A stretch of DNA of 64,000 nucleotides from Gammaproteobacteria bacterium (lineage in GTDB: Bacteria > Pseudomonadota > Gammaproteobacteria > JAABTG01). Below, one piece after another: positions 15,514 through 23,510 of this stretch (the first letter of the stretch is position 1; each line of letters starts with the position of its first letter). Position numbers and translations under genes: made by a program. The DNA lies in the NCBI GenBank assembly GCA_017999615.1, contig JAGNLM010000007.1, positions 1-64,000 of the forward strand, in the 5' to 3' direction. The notes beneath the pieces are model-generated. The model searched no databases and was not told the DNA's origin. It was given only the letters and a program-made list of their open reading frames with translations.

Positions 15514-15709
15514 TGCGTCGCCCTCCGTAGAGTCGGTCACCGATGCGTCGCACGATCTCGCGCTCGATGAAGTCCAGACGTTCGTCGGACGCGTTGACCA
15601 CCAGGATGTGTTGGTCACGCCAGCCACGTTCCTTGATCGCATCCAGATCCGTGGCCTGAGGTTGCAGACGACCGAGGGGGCAGCGGTATTGGGGTGTCGG
15701 CACCTTCAT
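15506..15709 (-). CDS. Small hypothetical phage protein, 67 aa
   Basis: It begins MKVPTPQYRCPLGRLQPQAT and ends with a charged helix (RLDFIEREIVRRIGDRL). It lies one base after the RuvC-like gene and overlaps the DUF6362 start, consistent with co-translation. No family recognised; too small for further inference. Confidence 0.65.
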   Translation of the reverse strand: MKVPTPQYRCPLGRLQPQATDLDAIKERGWRDQHILVVNASDERLDFIEREIVRRIGDRLYGGRRND

Positions 15710-15710
15710 G

Positions 15711-16175
15711 TCACACCTCCTGCGTCTCGACAGCCCAGTGCAGCAAGGCCAGGGCGTCGGCTTCGTTGTCGTCGACTGGGGTGTGACCACGCAGGCGGAC
15801 GGACGCGATCATGTCGTCCTTGCCCGCATTGCCCTTGCCGGTCGCGTGCTTCTTGATCGTGCCGACTGGAACACCCTGGTAAGGGATGTTGTGATGCTCA
15901 CACCACGCGGTCAGGTGTCCCATGAAGCCACCGTAGGCGTGCGCCGCATCAACGCCAGCGTGCCGTCGAACCTCCTCGAAGAACACCGCGTTGATGTGGT
16001 TGCTGGCCGAGAGCAATTCGTTGAGCCAGCGCTTGAAACGGAGGAAACGCATGCCGCCTCCTTCAAATCGCTGCGGCTTGAAGTGCTCCGTGCCGCTGGT
16101 GATAGTGCCGTCCAGGTGCTGCAAAGCCCACCCGGTGTGTGTGCCCAGATCAAGGGCCAAGATTGTCGTGTTCAT
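15711..16175 (-). CDS. RuvC-like Holliday junction resolvase
   Basis: A 154-residue RNase H-fold protein of RuvC type, which cuts four-way DNA junctions. Seen: first catalytic Asp in ILALDLGTHTGWAL, Glu in AVFFEEVRRHAG, and the C-terminal acidic pair in PVDDNEADALALL. The Lys-rich TIKKHATGKGNAGKDD loop is as in RuvC. Size is near bacterial RuvC (173). It is encoded just after a large inverted repeat and the primase-helicase, which suits a role in resolving replication or recombination intermediates before packaging. Confidence 0.85.
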   Translation of the reverse strand: MNTTILALDLGTHTGWALQHLDGTITSGTEHFKPQRFEGGGMRFLRFKRWLNELLSASNHINAVFFEEVRRHAGVDAAHAYGGFMGHLTAWCEHHNIPYQGVPVGTIKKHATGKGNAGKDDMIASVRLRGHTPVDDNEADALALLHWAVETQEV

Positions 16176-16194
16176 CGTCGTACTCCAGTTCGGG

Positions 16195-16294
16195 GGGCGA
16201 GTGACGGATGCGACGGGTTCTTTGGAAAACAGCCTTTACGTGCGCGCACGCGTAGCGCGTCAATCAGGAAACCCGTCAAATCCGTCACTCGCCC
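16195..16294. repeat. Large nested inverted repeat, candidate replication origin
   Basis: The 126-bp gap between primase and RuvC-like genes holds 26-nt arms at 16195-16220 and 16269-16294. They match over GGGCGAGTGACGGAT, then two mismatches, then GACGGGTT. Between them lies the palindrome GTGCGCGCAC. Such a structure next to a P4-type primase-helicase could be the element's origin, or a cruciform. As RNA it could be a long hairpin in the operon. Confidence 0.6.
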
Positions 16295-16301
16295 GGATTG
16301 C

Positions 16302-18593
16302 TCAGTCATCTCGGTAGGGGTAGCCGTGGCTGTACGGCTTGGGCCTGAGGGCTATGCCCGTGATCCCACGTGCGCCCCCGGTCAGCCGACACTTCTCGAA
16401 CTTGCGGGCCGCCATCAGTTCGGAAAAGCGCTTGACCGAGCCCACGTACTCACCCGCGCGCTCAGCCCATTCACGCCAGTCGGCGAACAATTCGGAAACG
16501 CCTTCGCGGTGGGTCTTGGCCAGTAAGCAACGCTCTTCGATCCACTGCCCGAGCGCGTCCTCGGCCTCGAAATACTCCTCGGTCGCCGACACCACACTGG
16601 CGGGCGGCTTCAGTCCTTGGCGTTGCCAGAGGCTGCAACCCTCGACCGCCCACGCCAGAATGCCGTCCCGCTCCTTGAGCAGTTTTTCGGTCAGCCTGCC
16701 GTCACGTCGTTCGGGCGGGATCGTCACCGTGAACGGGATCAGGTGCAGTCGCCGCTTCATCGCCTCATCCACGTTGCGGATCGATGGCTTGTGGTTGCCT
16801 GCGATCACCAACTTGAACTGCGGCACGTACTCGAAGAAGTCCTGGCGCATGAAACGCGCAGACACCTTGTCGCCACCGGTGATGGCCTTGACCTTGGATT
16901 CGTTCCAGCGCCGACCCTGTTCGGTTTCGATGGAGGACACAAAGCGGGCACCGCGCAGGCCCGCCAAATCGGTCGGATGCCTGTCGGTGCGCGCCTCCAT
17001 GAACGTGTCCATCGGCGCGTTGGCCGCGTAGTCGCCCAAGATGGTGGTCAAGACGTTGACGAACACCGACTTGCCGTTCGCGCCGGTCCCGTACAGGAAG
17101 AACAGCGCGTGCTCGCTGGTCACGCCCGTCAGGCAGTAGCCAACCATCAGTTGCAGGTAGGCAATCAGTTCAGCGTCACCGCCTGTGACGTCGGCCAGGA
17201 ATGCGCGCCACGTCGGACTGTCGCCCTGCGGTGTGGCCGTGGTCACCTTGGTCATCCGGTCATCGCGCCGGTGCGGTCGCATGCGGCCCGTGCGCAGATC
17301 AACCACACCGCCTGGTGTGTTGAGCGCCCAGACGTCGGCATCCCACTCCTCGGCGGTGGACGCGTGCTTGGGATCGGAGCGTGCGATTTTCTCGACGGAC
17401 GAGATCGTGGCGGAGCTGGCCAGCTTGCCTGTGAGCCGAGGGCTGTCCGCCTTGAGTGACGCCATCCGGCAGATACCGCGCGCCAGATGAGACACATAGA
17501 GCACCTGATCCGGATTCCAGCGCACGCCGGTCCAGACCAGCCATTTGCCCCAAAGCGCGCAGTAGCGCCAGTCCTCGCCATAGCGGCGTGTGAAGGCCGA
17601 GGACAAGCCGTCCTCCGTAGTCCAGTCGACACCGGTCAGCAGATCCGGTGGTGGCGTCTCCTCGACCGACCGCATCACCGGCATCCGCTCGCCGACGGCG
17701 AGGAAGCCCCTCACATCGAAGCCGTCCGGAATGGCTTCAGCCGCATCCCATCCTTCCGGCTTGTCATCGGGTGGCACCAGGATGGCGACCGTGGTCGCAC
17801 CCGCGTTCAGGATTGCTTGCGATGCACGGTCAGCGTAATCCCAGCCTGGCGCGTCCCGGTCAGGCCAGATCAGCACGGATTTGCCCGCCAGCGGCGACCA
17901 GTCGGTCTTATCGACGGGAGCGTTTGCGCCATGCATGGCCGTGGTTGCCACCACGCCGATGGCGATCAGGGCCTGCGCACACTTCTCGCCCTCGACCAGC
18001 ACAACGTGACCAGCGGCAGCCAGCCCCGGCTGGTTGTACAGCGGGCGCGGATCGGGCGGAGTCATCTTGCGCCGCTTGGCATCCCACGGACGGAACTCCT
18101 TCTTGCGCCCGGGTGGGTCGTAGCGGTACACGACCGCAATCAGTTTGCCGGTGGCATCGAAGTAGTCCCACTTGGCCGTGGCCGGGCCGAGATCATCAAC
18201 CGGAGCTTCCTTCTTGGCGCGGCGTACCGGCACTGATCGCGAACGACCGAGCAGATCAGCTGCCTCGTCGAGCACCCGGGGAAAGTCGGTGTGGACGTTG
18301 GCCCCGAGGTAGGCGGCGATCAAGGCAAAGATGTCACCGCCATCGCCCGTGGCACGATCCGTCCAGAGACCAGCCTTGTCGCCTTCGAGTACCACCTCAA
18401 GGCTGTCGCCCGGGCTGCCCAGGATGTCCCCGATCAGAAACTTGCCACGACGCTTCTTTCCTGCCGGAAACATCGTGGTCAGGACTGATTCCATCCGTGC
18501 GATCAGTTCAGTGCGAATCTCGTCCCGCTCGCTGTCATTGACGTTGCGCCGGCCCGTTTCTCCCGGTGGTGATGTGTCATTGAAATCAAGCAT
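16302..18593 (-). CDS. P4-type primase-helicase (Toprim / D5 / SF3)
   Basis: A 763-residue replication protein. Order: N-terminal primase part with a Toprim-like core (VVLVEGEKCAQAL and IWPDRDAPGWDYA, residues about 195-265), the D5 N-terminal region, an SF3 helicase with Walker A GTGANGKSVFVN and a FVSSIETEQGRRW segment, and a C-terminal winged-helix part. Such enzymes unwind and prime at the element's own origin, as P4 alpha does. The ATG at 18593 overlaps the AlpA-like gene by 8 bp. Confidence 0.9.
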   Translation of the reverse strand: MLDFNDTSPPGETGRRNVNDSERDEIRTELIARMESVLTTMFPAGKKRRGKFLIGDILGSPGDSLEVVLEGDKAGLWTDRATGDGGDIFALIAAYLGANVHTDFPRVLDEAADLLGRSRSVPVRRAKKEAPVDDLGPATAKWDYFDATGKLIAVVYRYDPPGRKKEFRPWDAKRRKMTPPDPRPLYNQPGLAAAGHVVLVEGEKCAQALIAIGVVATTAMHGANAPVDKTDWSPLAGKSVLIWPDRDAPGWDYADRASQAILNAGATTVAILVPPDDKPEGWDAAEAIPDGFDVRGFLAVGERMPVMRSVEETPPPDLLTGVDWTTEDGLSSAFTRRYGEDWRYCALWGKWLVWTGVRWNPDQVLYVSHLARGICRMASLKADSPRLTGKLASSATISSVEKIARSDPKHASTAEEWDADVWALNTPGGVVDLRTGRMRPHRRDDRMTKVTTATPQGDSPTWRAFLADVTGGDAELIAYLQLMVGYCLTGVTSEHALFFLYGTGANGKSVFVNVLTTILGDYAANAPMDTFMEARTDRHPTDLAGLRGARFVSSIETEQGRRWNESKVKAITGGDKVSARFMRQDFFEYVPQFKLVIAGNHKPSIRNVDEAMKRRLHLIPFTVTIPPERRDGRLTEKLLKERDGILAWAVEGCSLWQRQGLKPPASVVSATEEYFEAEDALGQWIEERCLLAKTHREGVSELFADWREWAERAGEYVGSVKRFSELMAARKFEKCRLTGGARGITGIALRPKPYSHGYPYRDD

Positions 18594-18813
18594 CGGCACC
18601 ACCCTCGTGTGACGTCTGCTGCGCAGCGATCCAGGCTTCCAGCTCGTTGGGTTTGAAGCGAACCAGTTTGCCGACGCGGTAATGCGGAATGCGACGCTCC
18701 TGTCGCTCCTTGGCTTGAGAGAGCCAATACGACGGCAGATTGAACATCAGTGCAGCCTGGCGCACGTCGATCAGCTGCTCGCCCAGTACGTGATTCAAAT
18801 TCGAGGTATTCAT
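18586..18813 (-). CDS. AlpA-like helix-turn-helix protein
   Basis: A 75-residue protein starting MNTSNLNHVLGEQLIDVRQA. The pattern LIDVRQAALMFNLPSYWLSQ followed by IPHYRVGKLVRFKPNELEAW is the winged-helix arrangement of AlpA/excisionase-type proteins. It sits between the nuclease and the primase genes with overlaps on both sides. It may regulate replication or act as a recombination directionality factor; position argues for the former. Confidence 0.78.
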   Translation of the reverse strand: MNTSNLNHVLGEQLIDVRQAALMFNLPSYWLSQAKERQERRIPHYRVGKLVRFKPNELEAWIAAQQTSHEGGADA

Positions 18814-19547
18814 GCTTGTGTCCTCCAGCAGCGGTCTTGCCACGCGCACATCCGGCATTCAAAGTGGGTCGAGTCATGGAAGGCGCGCGGCAGGAGCTCT
18901 CCCGCCTCGGTCGCCGTGATGACCTTGACCGCCCGATCCGACATGCGTTGGGCCAGTGCTGCGTCAAAGGGCACGAGCTCGGTGTAGATCTCCATCGTGT
19001 CGGCGTTGAGTGCCGTGAAGATCGCCGGGTGCTCGTGCAGTTCGAGATAGGCTTGGTAGATCGCCACTTGCGCGGCGTAGACGGGCTTGGAGAGAGTCAG
19101 GCCCTTCTTGTCCAGATCGCTCCAGGACTTGTTGCCGAGACACTTACATTCCCAGAGCGCGGGATAGGCGAAGCCCTCGGGGCCGCCGACGATGACGCCG
19201 TCGATGTGGCCCTGCAGGCGGCCATCGGCCACCGAGAAACCGAACTGCTCGCCGTCGGCCTTGCGGGTGCGCAGGTCAAAGCCCGCGTCCCGGAGCCACG
19301 CAACCATGCAGTCCTCCATGACGTGACCGCGTTCGAAGATCCGCAGCATTCGGCCCGGGGTGTCACGCCCGTGGTCGATGGGTGCCTTGGCGTACTCGAA
19401 CTGCAGCGCTCGCTCGCAGGCCACGCCGAGACGTGAGGCCCCGAGGTACTGGCGCTCGGACTGGCGGGCGCGAGCCTGTTGCAGGCCCGTGTCCACCAGG
19501 GTGGTGACCTGACCCGAGATGCTCGATGAGGAGTTGAAGTCGATCAT
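18810..19547 (-). CDS. PD-(D/E)XK nuclease, Cas4/RecB-like with Cys cluster
   Basis: A 245-residue nuclease. The core is visible as GHIDGVIVG (catalytic Asp) and LWECKCLGNKSW (ExK). An N-terminal Cys (VACERALQFEYA) and the C-terminal CRMCAWQDRC supply four Cys, typical of the 4Fe-4S cluster in Cas4/AddB-like nucleases. It neighbours SSB-like and RecA-like genes, forming a recombination set that would resect ends. No cas genes or CRISPR array are present, so it is a phage exonuclease. Confidence 0.85.
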   Translation of the reverse strand: MIDFNSSSSISGQVTTLVDTGLQQARARQSERQYLGASRLGVACERALQFEYAKAPIDHGRDTPGRMLRIFERGHVMEDCMVAWLRDAGFDLRTRKADGEQFGFSVADGRLQGHIDGVIVGGPEGFAYPALWECKCLGNKSWSDLDKKGLTLSKPVYAAQVAIYQAYLELHEHPAIFTALNADTMEIYTELVPFDAALAQRMSDRAVKVITATEAGELLPRAFHDSTHFECRMCAWQDRCWRTQA

Positions 19548-20032
19548 GGCTTCTTCCCCTTCGGCTCTTCCCAGGGCAGGTCGTCCTCCAGATCCGCGAA
19601 CGGGTTGGCCAGAGGGTCGGGCGCAGGCGTCATGCCGCGTACCGGTGGGTACTTGCTCGCCTCGTGGTGCGCGACCATTGCCTCGGTGTAGCAAGTGACG
19701 ATGGCGTCGATCACTTGCAGCGCCTCGGCTTCGGAGTAGTCGCCCAGCGGCTTGGTGAATCCAATCTCGCCCGCAGCCTCGCCGAAGGCCTTGAGGCACT
19801 TCTTCATCGCGGCCAGTTCGACATCAGATGGATCGATCATGGCGACCCCCGTACTGTCGACGCGACCTTCCTTGACCCGCAGCCAGTTGCCGTACAGCGC
19901 ATGAAACGCGTTTTGGCAGCGTTGTGAGCAGAACACCCAGTCGATGGGATAGCGCCGGGGATGGCCGACACCGTGACGGTTGTCGGTGTGGCCGAATCCC
20001 CGGGCCTGTCGTTTGCAGACCCAGCATTTCAT
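19544..20032 (-). CDS. DUF6511-type zinc-finger phage protein
   Basis: A 162-residue protein starting MKCWVCKRQARGFGHTDNRH. CxxC at residues 3-6 and WVFCSQRCQNAFH supply a four-Cys treble-clef-like zinc site, followed by a helical region and an acidic Pro-rich tail (DLEDDLPWEEPKGKKP). I associate it with DUF6511, found in phage replication modules. Role unknown, probably nucleic-acid binding. The gene overlaps the nuclease start by 4 bp. Confidence 0.75.
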   Translation of the reverse strand: MKCWVCKRQARGFGHTDNRHGVGHPRRYPIDWVFCSQRCQNAFHALYGNWLRVKEGRVDSTGVAMIDPSDVELAAMKKCLKAFGEAAGEIGFTKPLGDYSEAEALQVIDAIVTCYTEAMVAHHEASKYPPVRGMTPAPDPLANPFADLEDDLPWEEPKGKKP

Positions 20033-20041
20033 CGGCCTCCC

Positions 20042-20671
20042 TCACTGTGCCCACGACGGCTTGCCGGTCACCGGTGCGCGTTGTGGAGCCGGTGCCTGAT
20101 ACGCAGGCGCAGCCGCCTGCGCCGGAGCGCCGGAATGTCCACTGCCCGGAGCCTTGGGCGGCACGCCCATCAGTTTTGCGTAGTCGGGGTGATCAGGCTC
20201 GACCGCGATCTTGACCACGTTCCGGTCTTGGCCCTTGCCATCCTTCTCAATGTCCACGCGCGCCAGAAACTCCAGGCCATCCAGTTCATGAAAACCCTGG
20301 ATGCGGCGCGCGGCGGCGGCCTGCGGGCTGTTGTCCTGAGGATGGACGTTGCGGGCGCTGTTGAGCGCGGCGCGGATAAAGCTGCGCCCCATCTGACCCC
20401 AGGTCGGCCCCTTCTTGGAGTGCAGGCCGATGTTGCTCCACATCTTGCGCTTGGCATGGTCGCCCGCCGTGACGACAAACTCGGCGGCGAGGTAGACAGA
20501 GCCGGTTTCGAAGGACTCGGTGGCGTAGCCGCCGCCCCAGCCTTGTCCCGGATCGTCATAGCCACCGGGCTTGATGGTCATGCGCACTGGCACGACAGCG
20601 CCCTTGGGGATCAGGTCAAAGCCCGACTGTTGGGGATCGGCATCTTGGAAATCAAAATAGTTGGACGACAT
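20042..20671 (-). CDS. SSB-like (DUF669-type) phage protein
   Basis: A 209-residue protein (MSSNYFDFQDADPQQSGFDL). The segment LIPKGAVVPVRMTIKPGGYD and the beta-rich middle resemble DUF669-type phage proteins, which travel with RecA-like recombinases and are thought to bind single-stranded DNA. The C-terminus is a disordered Ala/Pro/Gln tail ending SWAQ, a typical SSB-like layout, though not the canonical acidic tip. It lies 5 bp after the ATPase gene. Confidence 0.62.
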   Translation of the reverse strand: MSSNYFDFQDADPQQSGFDLIPKGAVVPVRMTIKPGGYDDPGQGWGGGYATESFETGSVYLAAEFVVTAGDHAKRKMWSNIGLHSKKGPTWGQMGRSFIRAALNSARNVHPQDNSPQAAAARRIQGFHELDGLEFLARVDIEKDGKGQDRNVVKIAVEPDHPDYAKLMGVPPKAPGSGHSGAPAQAAAPAYQAPAPQRAPVTGKPSWAQ

Positions 20672-20676
20672 GGCGA

Positions 20677-21537
20677 TTACTCCTTGGATTCGGTGGTGTT
20701 TTCTGCGGTGGGGGTGCCGGTGCTGCCGGGCATGGGCAATGGCGACTGGCCTGCGCACTTGGCGATCAGTGCGCCGAGATGCGGCGGCTCCAGCAGGTCG
20801 AGACGACCGCTGCGGTCTTTGGCCGGGAAGCCGTAGGGATTGACGGTGTGGGTGACGAAGGCGCGGTAAGCACTGCCGTCGTCGGCCTTGATCTCGGCCA
20901 GTGTCACGACCTCATCGACAATGCCGGGCAGCTCCAGACTGGTCTTGCTGCCTTCGATCTGTGGCACGAACACCTTGCGGTTGTAGTCATCGAGGCGCTC
21001 GTCGAGGATGGCGACGAACACCACGTTCTTGCCCCGTGCGTGCTGCAAGTGGGTCAGTGCGCCGATCATTTCCTGGCCGAGCAGGCCATAGGCCGCGCGC
21101 AGATCCGGTTTGCCGGAGCGGTCACTGGTGGCACCGGGTTGCGTCTTGCACCATGCGAAGCACTGCCGGGACAACTGCGTGATCGAGTCGAGAAAGAAGG
21201 TCTGGTAGCGGTCGAGCTGCGTCGGGCTGCCAAATTTCTCGATGACGTGGTCGTAATGCGCCTGCGAGAACGCGCTCTCCGGCGGCAGTGACTTGTCCGG
21301 GCCTGCGAGGAACACGAAAAAGTCGCGGCTTTCCGGCCACGATGCCGGGCGGATGGTGTCGCCCGGCCAATCGGCCACGGCGAGATCGCCCGCCTCAATA
21401 TCGAGGAACAAGGTGGTGGCAGGGTCGAGGTCTTTGAGCCGGGTGGTCTTGCCGATGCCGGACTTGCCCAGCATCAGCAACTTCACACCCTTGCGTTCGG
21501 CCAAGCGCTGCTGCGCGGAAATGATCGGGAGGAACAT
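20677..21537 (-). CDS. RecA-like phage ATPase (Sak4/AAA_24-like)
   Basis: A 286-residue P-loop protein. Walker A is LLMLGKSGIGKTTRL (residues about 20-34), a FLDIEAGD acidic pair follows, and YQTFFLDSITQLSRQ is the probable Walker B. A KNVVFVAILDERLDD strand follows. These features and the neighbouring SSB-like and exonuclease genes fit Sak4-type single-strand annealing recombinases. The ATG at 21537 shares its A with the Bro-N gene stop. Confidence 0.75.
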   Translation of the reverse strand: MFLPIISAQQRLAERKGVKLLMLGKSGIGKTTRLKDLDPATTLFLDIEAGDLAVADWPGDTIRPASWPESRDFFVFLAGPDKSLPPESAFSQAHYDHVIEKFGSPTQLDRYQTFFLDSITQLSRQCFAWCKTQPGATSDRSGKPDLRAAYGLLGQEMIGALTHLQHARGKNVVFVAILDERLDDYNRKVFVPQIEGSKTSLELPGIVDEVVTLAEIKADDGSAYRAFVTHTVNPYGFPAKDRSGRLDLLEPPHLGALIAKCAGQSPLPMPGSTGTPTAENTTESKE

Positions 21538-22295
21538 CACGCCACCTCCTTCAGTTGTTCCGCGACCGCCGGATTCCAGAGGATTTGGTAGCCGCTGTGA
21601 CCGTTGCGGGAGTACGGCATGGCTTCGGCCCATGCTTCACCGGCCTCGGTCAGTTCCCACTCGTCCCGGTCGTTGCGGAACTGAAGGCCGCCGGATGCCA
21701 GCAACTGGTTCGTGGCTTTGGCTGAGCGACTCAGCAATTTGCCGAGCTGTGTGGCGTTGAGCGAGCAGATCGGCTCGTTGGCGGCAGGCAAAGCGCGGCG
21801 CAGCACTTCCGTGGTCAGGCCGGTGTTTTCCTGAATGCAGGTCAACGTGGCAGCCATTGCAATGCCGGTCTTGACGCCCGGTACCTTGGCGACCGCTTCG
21901 CCGATCAGCAGGATGGCGGTGACGCGATCTTGGGTCGGCGCGGGCAAGGCAGCCATCGTGGTGGCGGCGGAATACGCGCCTGTCTTGCGGATTGCAGGCA
22001 GCACTTCACCGGTGATCCAGCGCTTGAAGCGCTTGGCGGCATCCTTGGTGCTACCGAGGATCAGGGCGTAAAGCCCCGACTCGTTGACGTGGTTTTGGCG
22101 TTGACGGCCACCTGCCGTAAGGGTCTCCAATTTCTGGAGATCCTCGGCATCGACGTGGGACTTGATCGCCTGAGACGGATTGCCCATCTCCAGGGCGTCG
22201 CAGACATCGGTGGCGTTGAACCACGGCTGCCCGAGTTCATCGACCTGGACGCGCACGGCGTGCGCTTCGAACTGGAAGGGAATGATCGCGCTCAT
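21537..22295 (-). CDS. Bro-N family antirepressor-like protein
   Basis: A 252-residue protein. Residues about 8-110 form a Bro-N domain (WFNATDVCDALEMGNPSQAI; NESGLYALILGSTKDAAKRF; then KRWITGEVLPAIRKTG). The C-terminal part (SLNATQLGKLLSRSAKATNQ) looks like a KilA-C/ANT-type DNA-binding domain. Such proteins act as antirepressors or early regulators. It lies early in the leftward early operon. Start at 22295 chosen as a family-typical N-terminus, overlapping the upstream gene by two codons at most. Confidence 0.85.
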   Translation of the reverse strand: MSAIIPFQFEAHAVRVQVDELGQPWFNATDVCDALEMGNPSQAIKSHVDAEDLQKLETLTAGGRQRQNHVNESGLYALILGSTKDAAKRFKRWITGEVLPAIRKTGAYSAATTMAALPAPTQDRVTAILLIGEAVAKVPGVKTGIAMAATLTCIQENTGLTTEVLRRALPAANEPICSLNATQLGKLLSRSAKATNQLLASGGLQFRNDRDEWELTEAGEAWAEAMPYSRNGHSGYQILWNPAVAEQLKEVA

Positions 22296-22297
22296 GA

Positions 22298-22585
22298 TCA
22301 GTCCTCCCAAGACACATCGGCGATGCGGTCGGCTCCACGCGCGGCACGTTTGCGCACCTCGGTGTGGAGTTCTTCCAGCGCGGTGCGGCGGCGGCCGAGC
22401 GCCAGCGATTCCGCGTTGGCTGTCTGGATGGCAAAAGCCAGCTCGTCCACAGTGGCGGCATTGAGCGGGACAACGACGTCCTGACCGTCCGCGCGGCGAT
22501 ATCGGATTTCGTCAGGGAGGTGTTCGCCGTAGATGGACGGCAGCTGTTGACGCAGCGAGGCGATGAGATTGGTGCTCATGGTCAT
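22298..22585 (-). CDS. Hypothetical early phage protein, 95 aa
   Basis: A short protein (MTMSTNLIASLRQQLPSIYG) with an N-terminal helix, a small beta segment (EIRYRRADGQDVVVPLN) and a long C-terminal helix rich in Arg and Glu. The ATG at 22585 overlaps the upstream TAA (TAATG), which argues for this start over the one two codons later. No family recognised. Confidence 0.65.
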   Translation of the reverse strand: MTMSTNLIASLRQQLPSIYGEHLPDEIRYRRADGQDVVVPLNAATVDELAFAIQTANAESLALGRRRTALEELHTEVRKRAARGADRIADVSWED

Positions 22586-23061
22586 TACTCCGAATCGATG
22601 GAAAGGGTGAAAGACGGCTTGCCGGAATCCACGGTGCGAGCGGCGGCGAACTGCTGTTGCAAAGCAGGCGGCCAGTTCGTGAAGCGGGATTCGGAGACGG
22701 ACAACTTGATGTCGAGGTAACCCTCGACCTTCTCGCCTGAGGCGACGATGCGTTCAGCGATCTCAGCCAGCTGCTTCTGATCCCAGCTGACCTTCTTGGG
22801 TAGCTCGAACTTCAGGTGCAGCGGGCCATCGCTGATGTGTGCGGTGCCGAAGTCACGGCCGGACTCGCGCAGCGCGGTGCGTGCCTGCTCGCCGTAGCAC
22901 TGATCCAGTGCCGCATCGAACTTGGTGCGCGCCTTCTTCAGCCAGTCGATGGCTGCATCGAGGTTCTTGTCGATCTCGTGTTTCTGCGCGGGCGGCAATG
23001 CGGCCAGTTGGCTGACCGACATCTCGGCGATGTCGGCAGGGAAGATGGTGATGTCATTCAT
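22585..23061 (-). CDS. Hypothetical early phage protein, 158 aa
   Basis: A mainly helical protein (MNDITIFPADIAEMSVSQLA). The region IDKNLDAAIDWLKKARTKFD looks like a coiled segment, and the C-terminal half (ISDGPLHLKFELPKKVSWDQ) is beta-containing. Position in the early operon between HTH protein and Bro-N protein suggests a replication or takeover accessory protein. I do not recognise the family. Confidence 0.65.
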   Translation of the reverse strand: MNDITIFPADIAEMSVSQLAALPPAQKHEIDKNLDAAIDWLKKARTKFDAALDQCYGEQARTALRESGRDFGTAHISDGPLHLKFELPKKVSWDQKQLAEIAERIVASGEKVEGYLDIKLSVSESRFTNWPPALQQQFAAARTVDSGKPSFTLSIDSE

Positions 23062-23072
23062 CGCATCTCTCC

Positions 23073-23336
23073 TCAAACCGCCGCGCGTTCGGATGTCGAG
23101 TCGTGCAGCGCTTCGCGCTCAAACTCGAGGATCGCGTCGACCGGGTAGCCGACACGCTTGGACAGCTTCAGGTAGCGTGGACCGCGACCCTCACTGCGCC
23201 AGCGCTGCAAAGTCTTGGGGCTCACGCCCCAGCGTTGCGCGAGCTCGTTTTCGTTGAGCACGCGGCGATCACCGGGTGACATGGTGTTGATCGCCTGCTG
23301 TGGCGACCGGGGGATACCGCTGGTTGGTGTCTGCAT
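23073..23336 (-). CDS. Helix-turn-helix (AlpA/MerR-like) early regulator
   Basis: An 87-residue protein with a clear winged-helix motif: LNENELAQRWGVSPKTLQRW followed by GRGPRYLKLSKRVGYPVDAI. This is the AlpA/excisionase-like pattern. It is the first gene of the leftward early operon, and three TGGCGAACC sites lie just upstream of it (23388-23442). It could be an excisionase for the serine recombinase or an activator. The C-terminal tail is a charged helix. Confidence 0.78.
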   Translation of the reverse strand: MQTPTSGIPRSPQQAINTMSPGDRRVLNENELAQRWGVSPKTLQRWRSEGRGPRYLKLSKRVGYPVDAILEFEREALHDSTSERAAV

Positions 23337-23387
23337 GGAATGCTCCTGTGACGTTGTTGAGTAACAGGTGTCATTCCAAACTTCGGG

Positions 23388-23442
23388 TGGCGAACCTTTA
23401 AGGGACGCAATGGCGAACCACGACGGAACTCCAGGTTCGCCA
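23388..23442. promoter_or_regulatory. Operator sites upstream of early operon
   Basis: TGGCGAACC at 23388 and 23411 and its complement GGTTCGCCA at 23434 start exactly 23 bp apart, about two helical turns. They precede the first early gene (start 23336) and share the GCGAAC core with the array at 14860-14909. Probably repressor sites for the phage's master regulator. Confidence 0.65.
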
Positions 23443-23464
23443 ATGGCCCAGTGCAGAAAAGCAA

Positions 23465-23487
23465 ACGGCGAGCACATGGCTCGCCGT
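23465..23487 (-). terminator. Terminator of recombinase operon
   Basis: ACGGCGAGC-ACATG-GCTCGCCGT forms a 9-bp stem. On the minus strand it is followed by TTGCTTTT. It lies 24 bp past the stop of the last recombinase-cassette gene. Confidence 0.65.
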
Positions 23488-23510
23488 CATCGGGTGTGTC
23501 TGGAAGCAGA

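Noticed and set aside
18810-19547. Cas4-like nuclease as a sign of a CRISPR locus
   Set aside because: No repeat-spacer array and no other cas genes are present; its neighbours are phage recombination genes.
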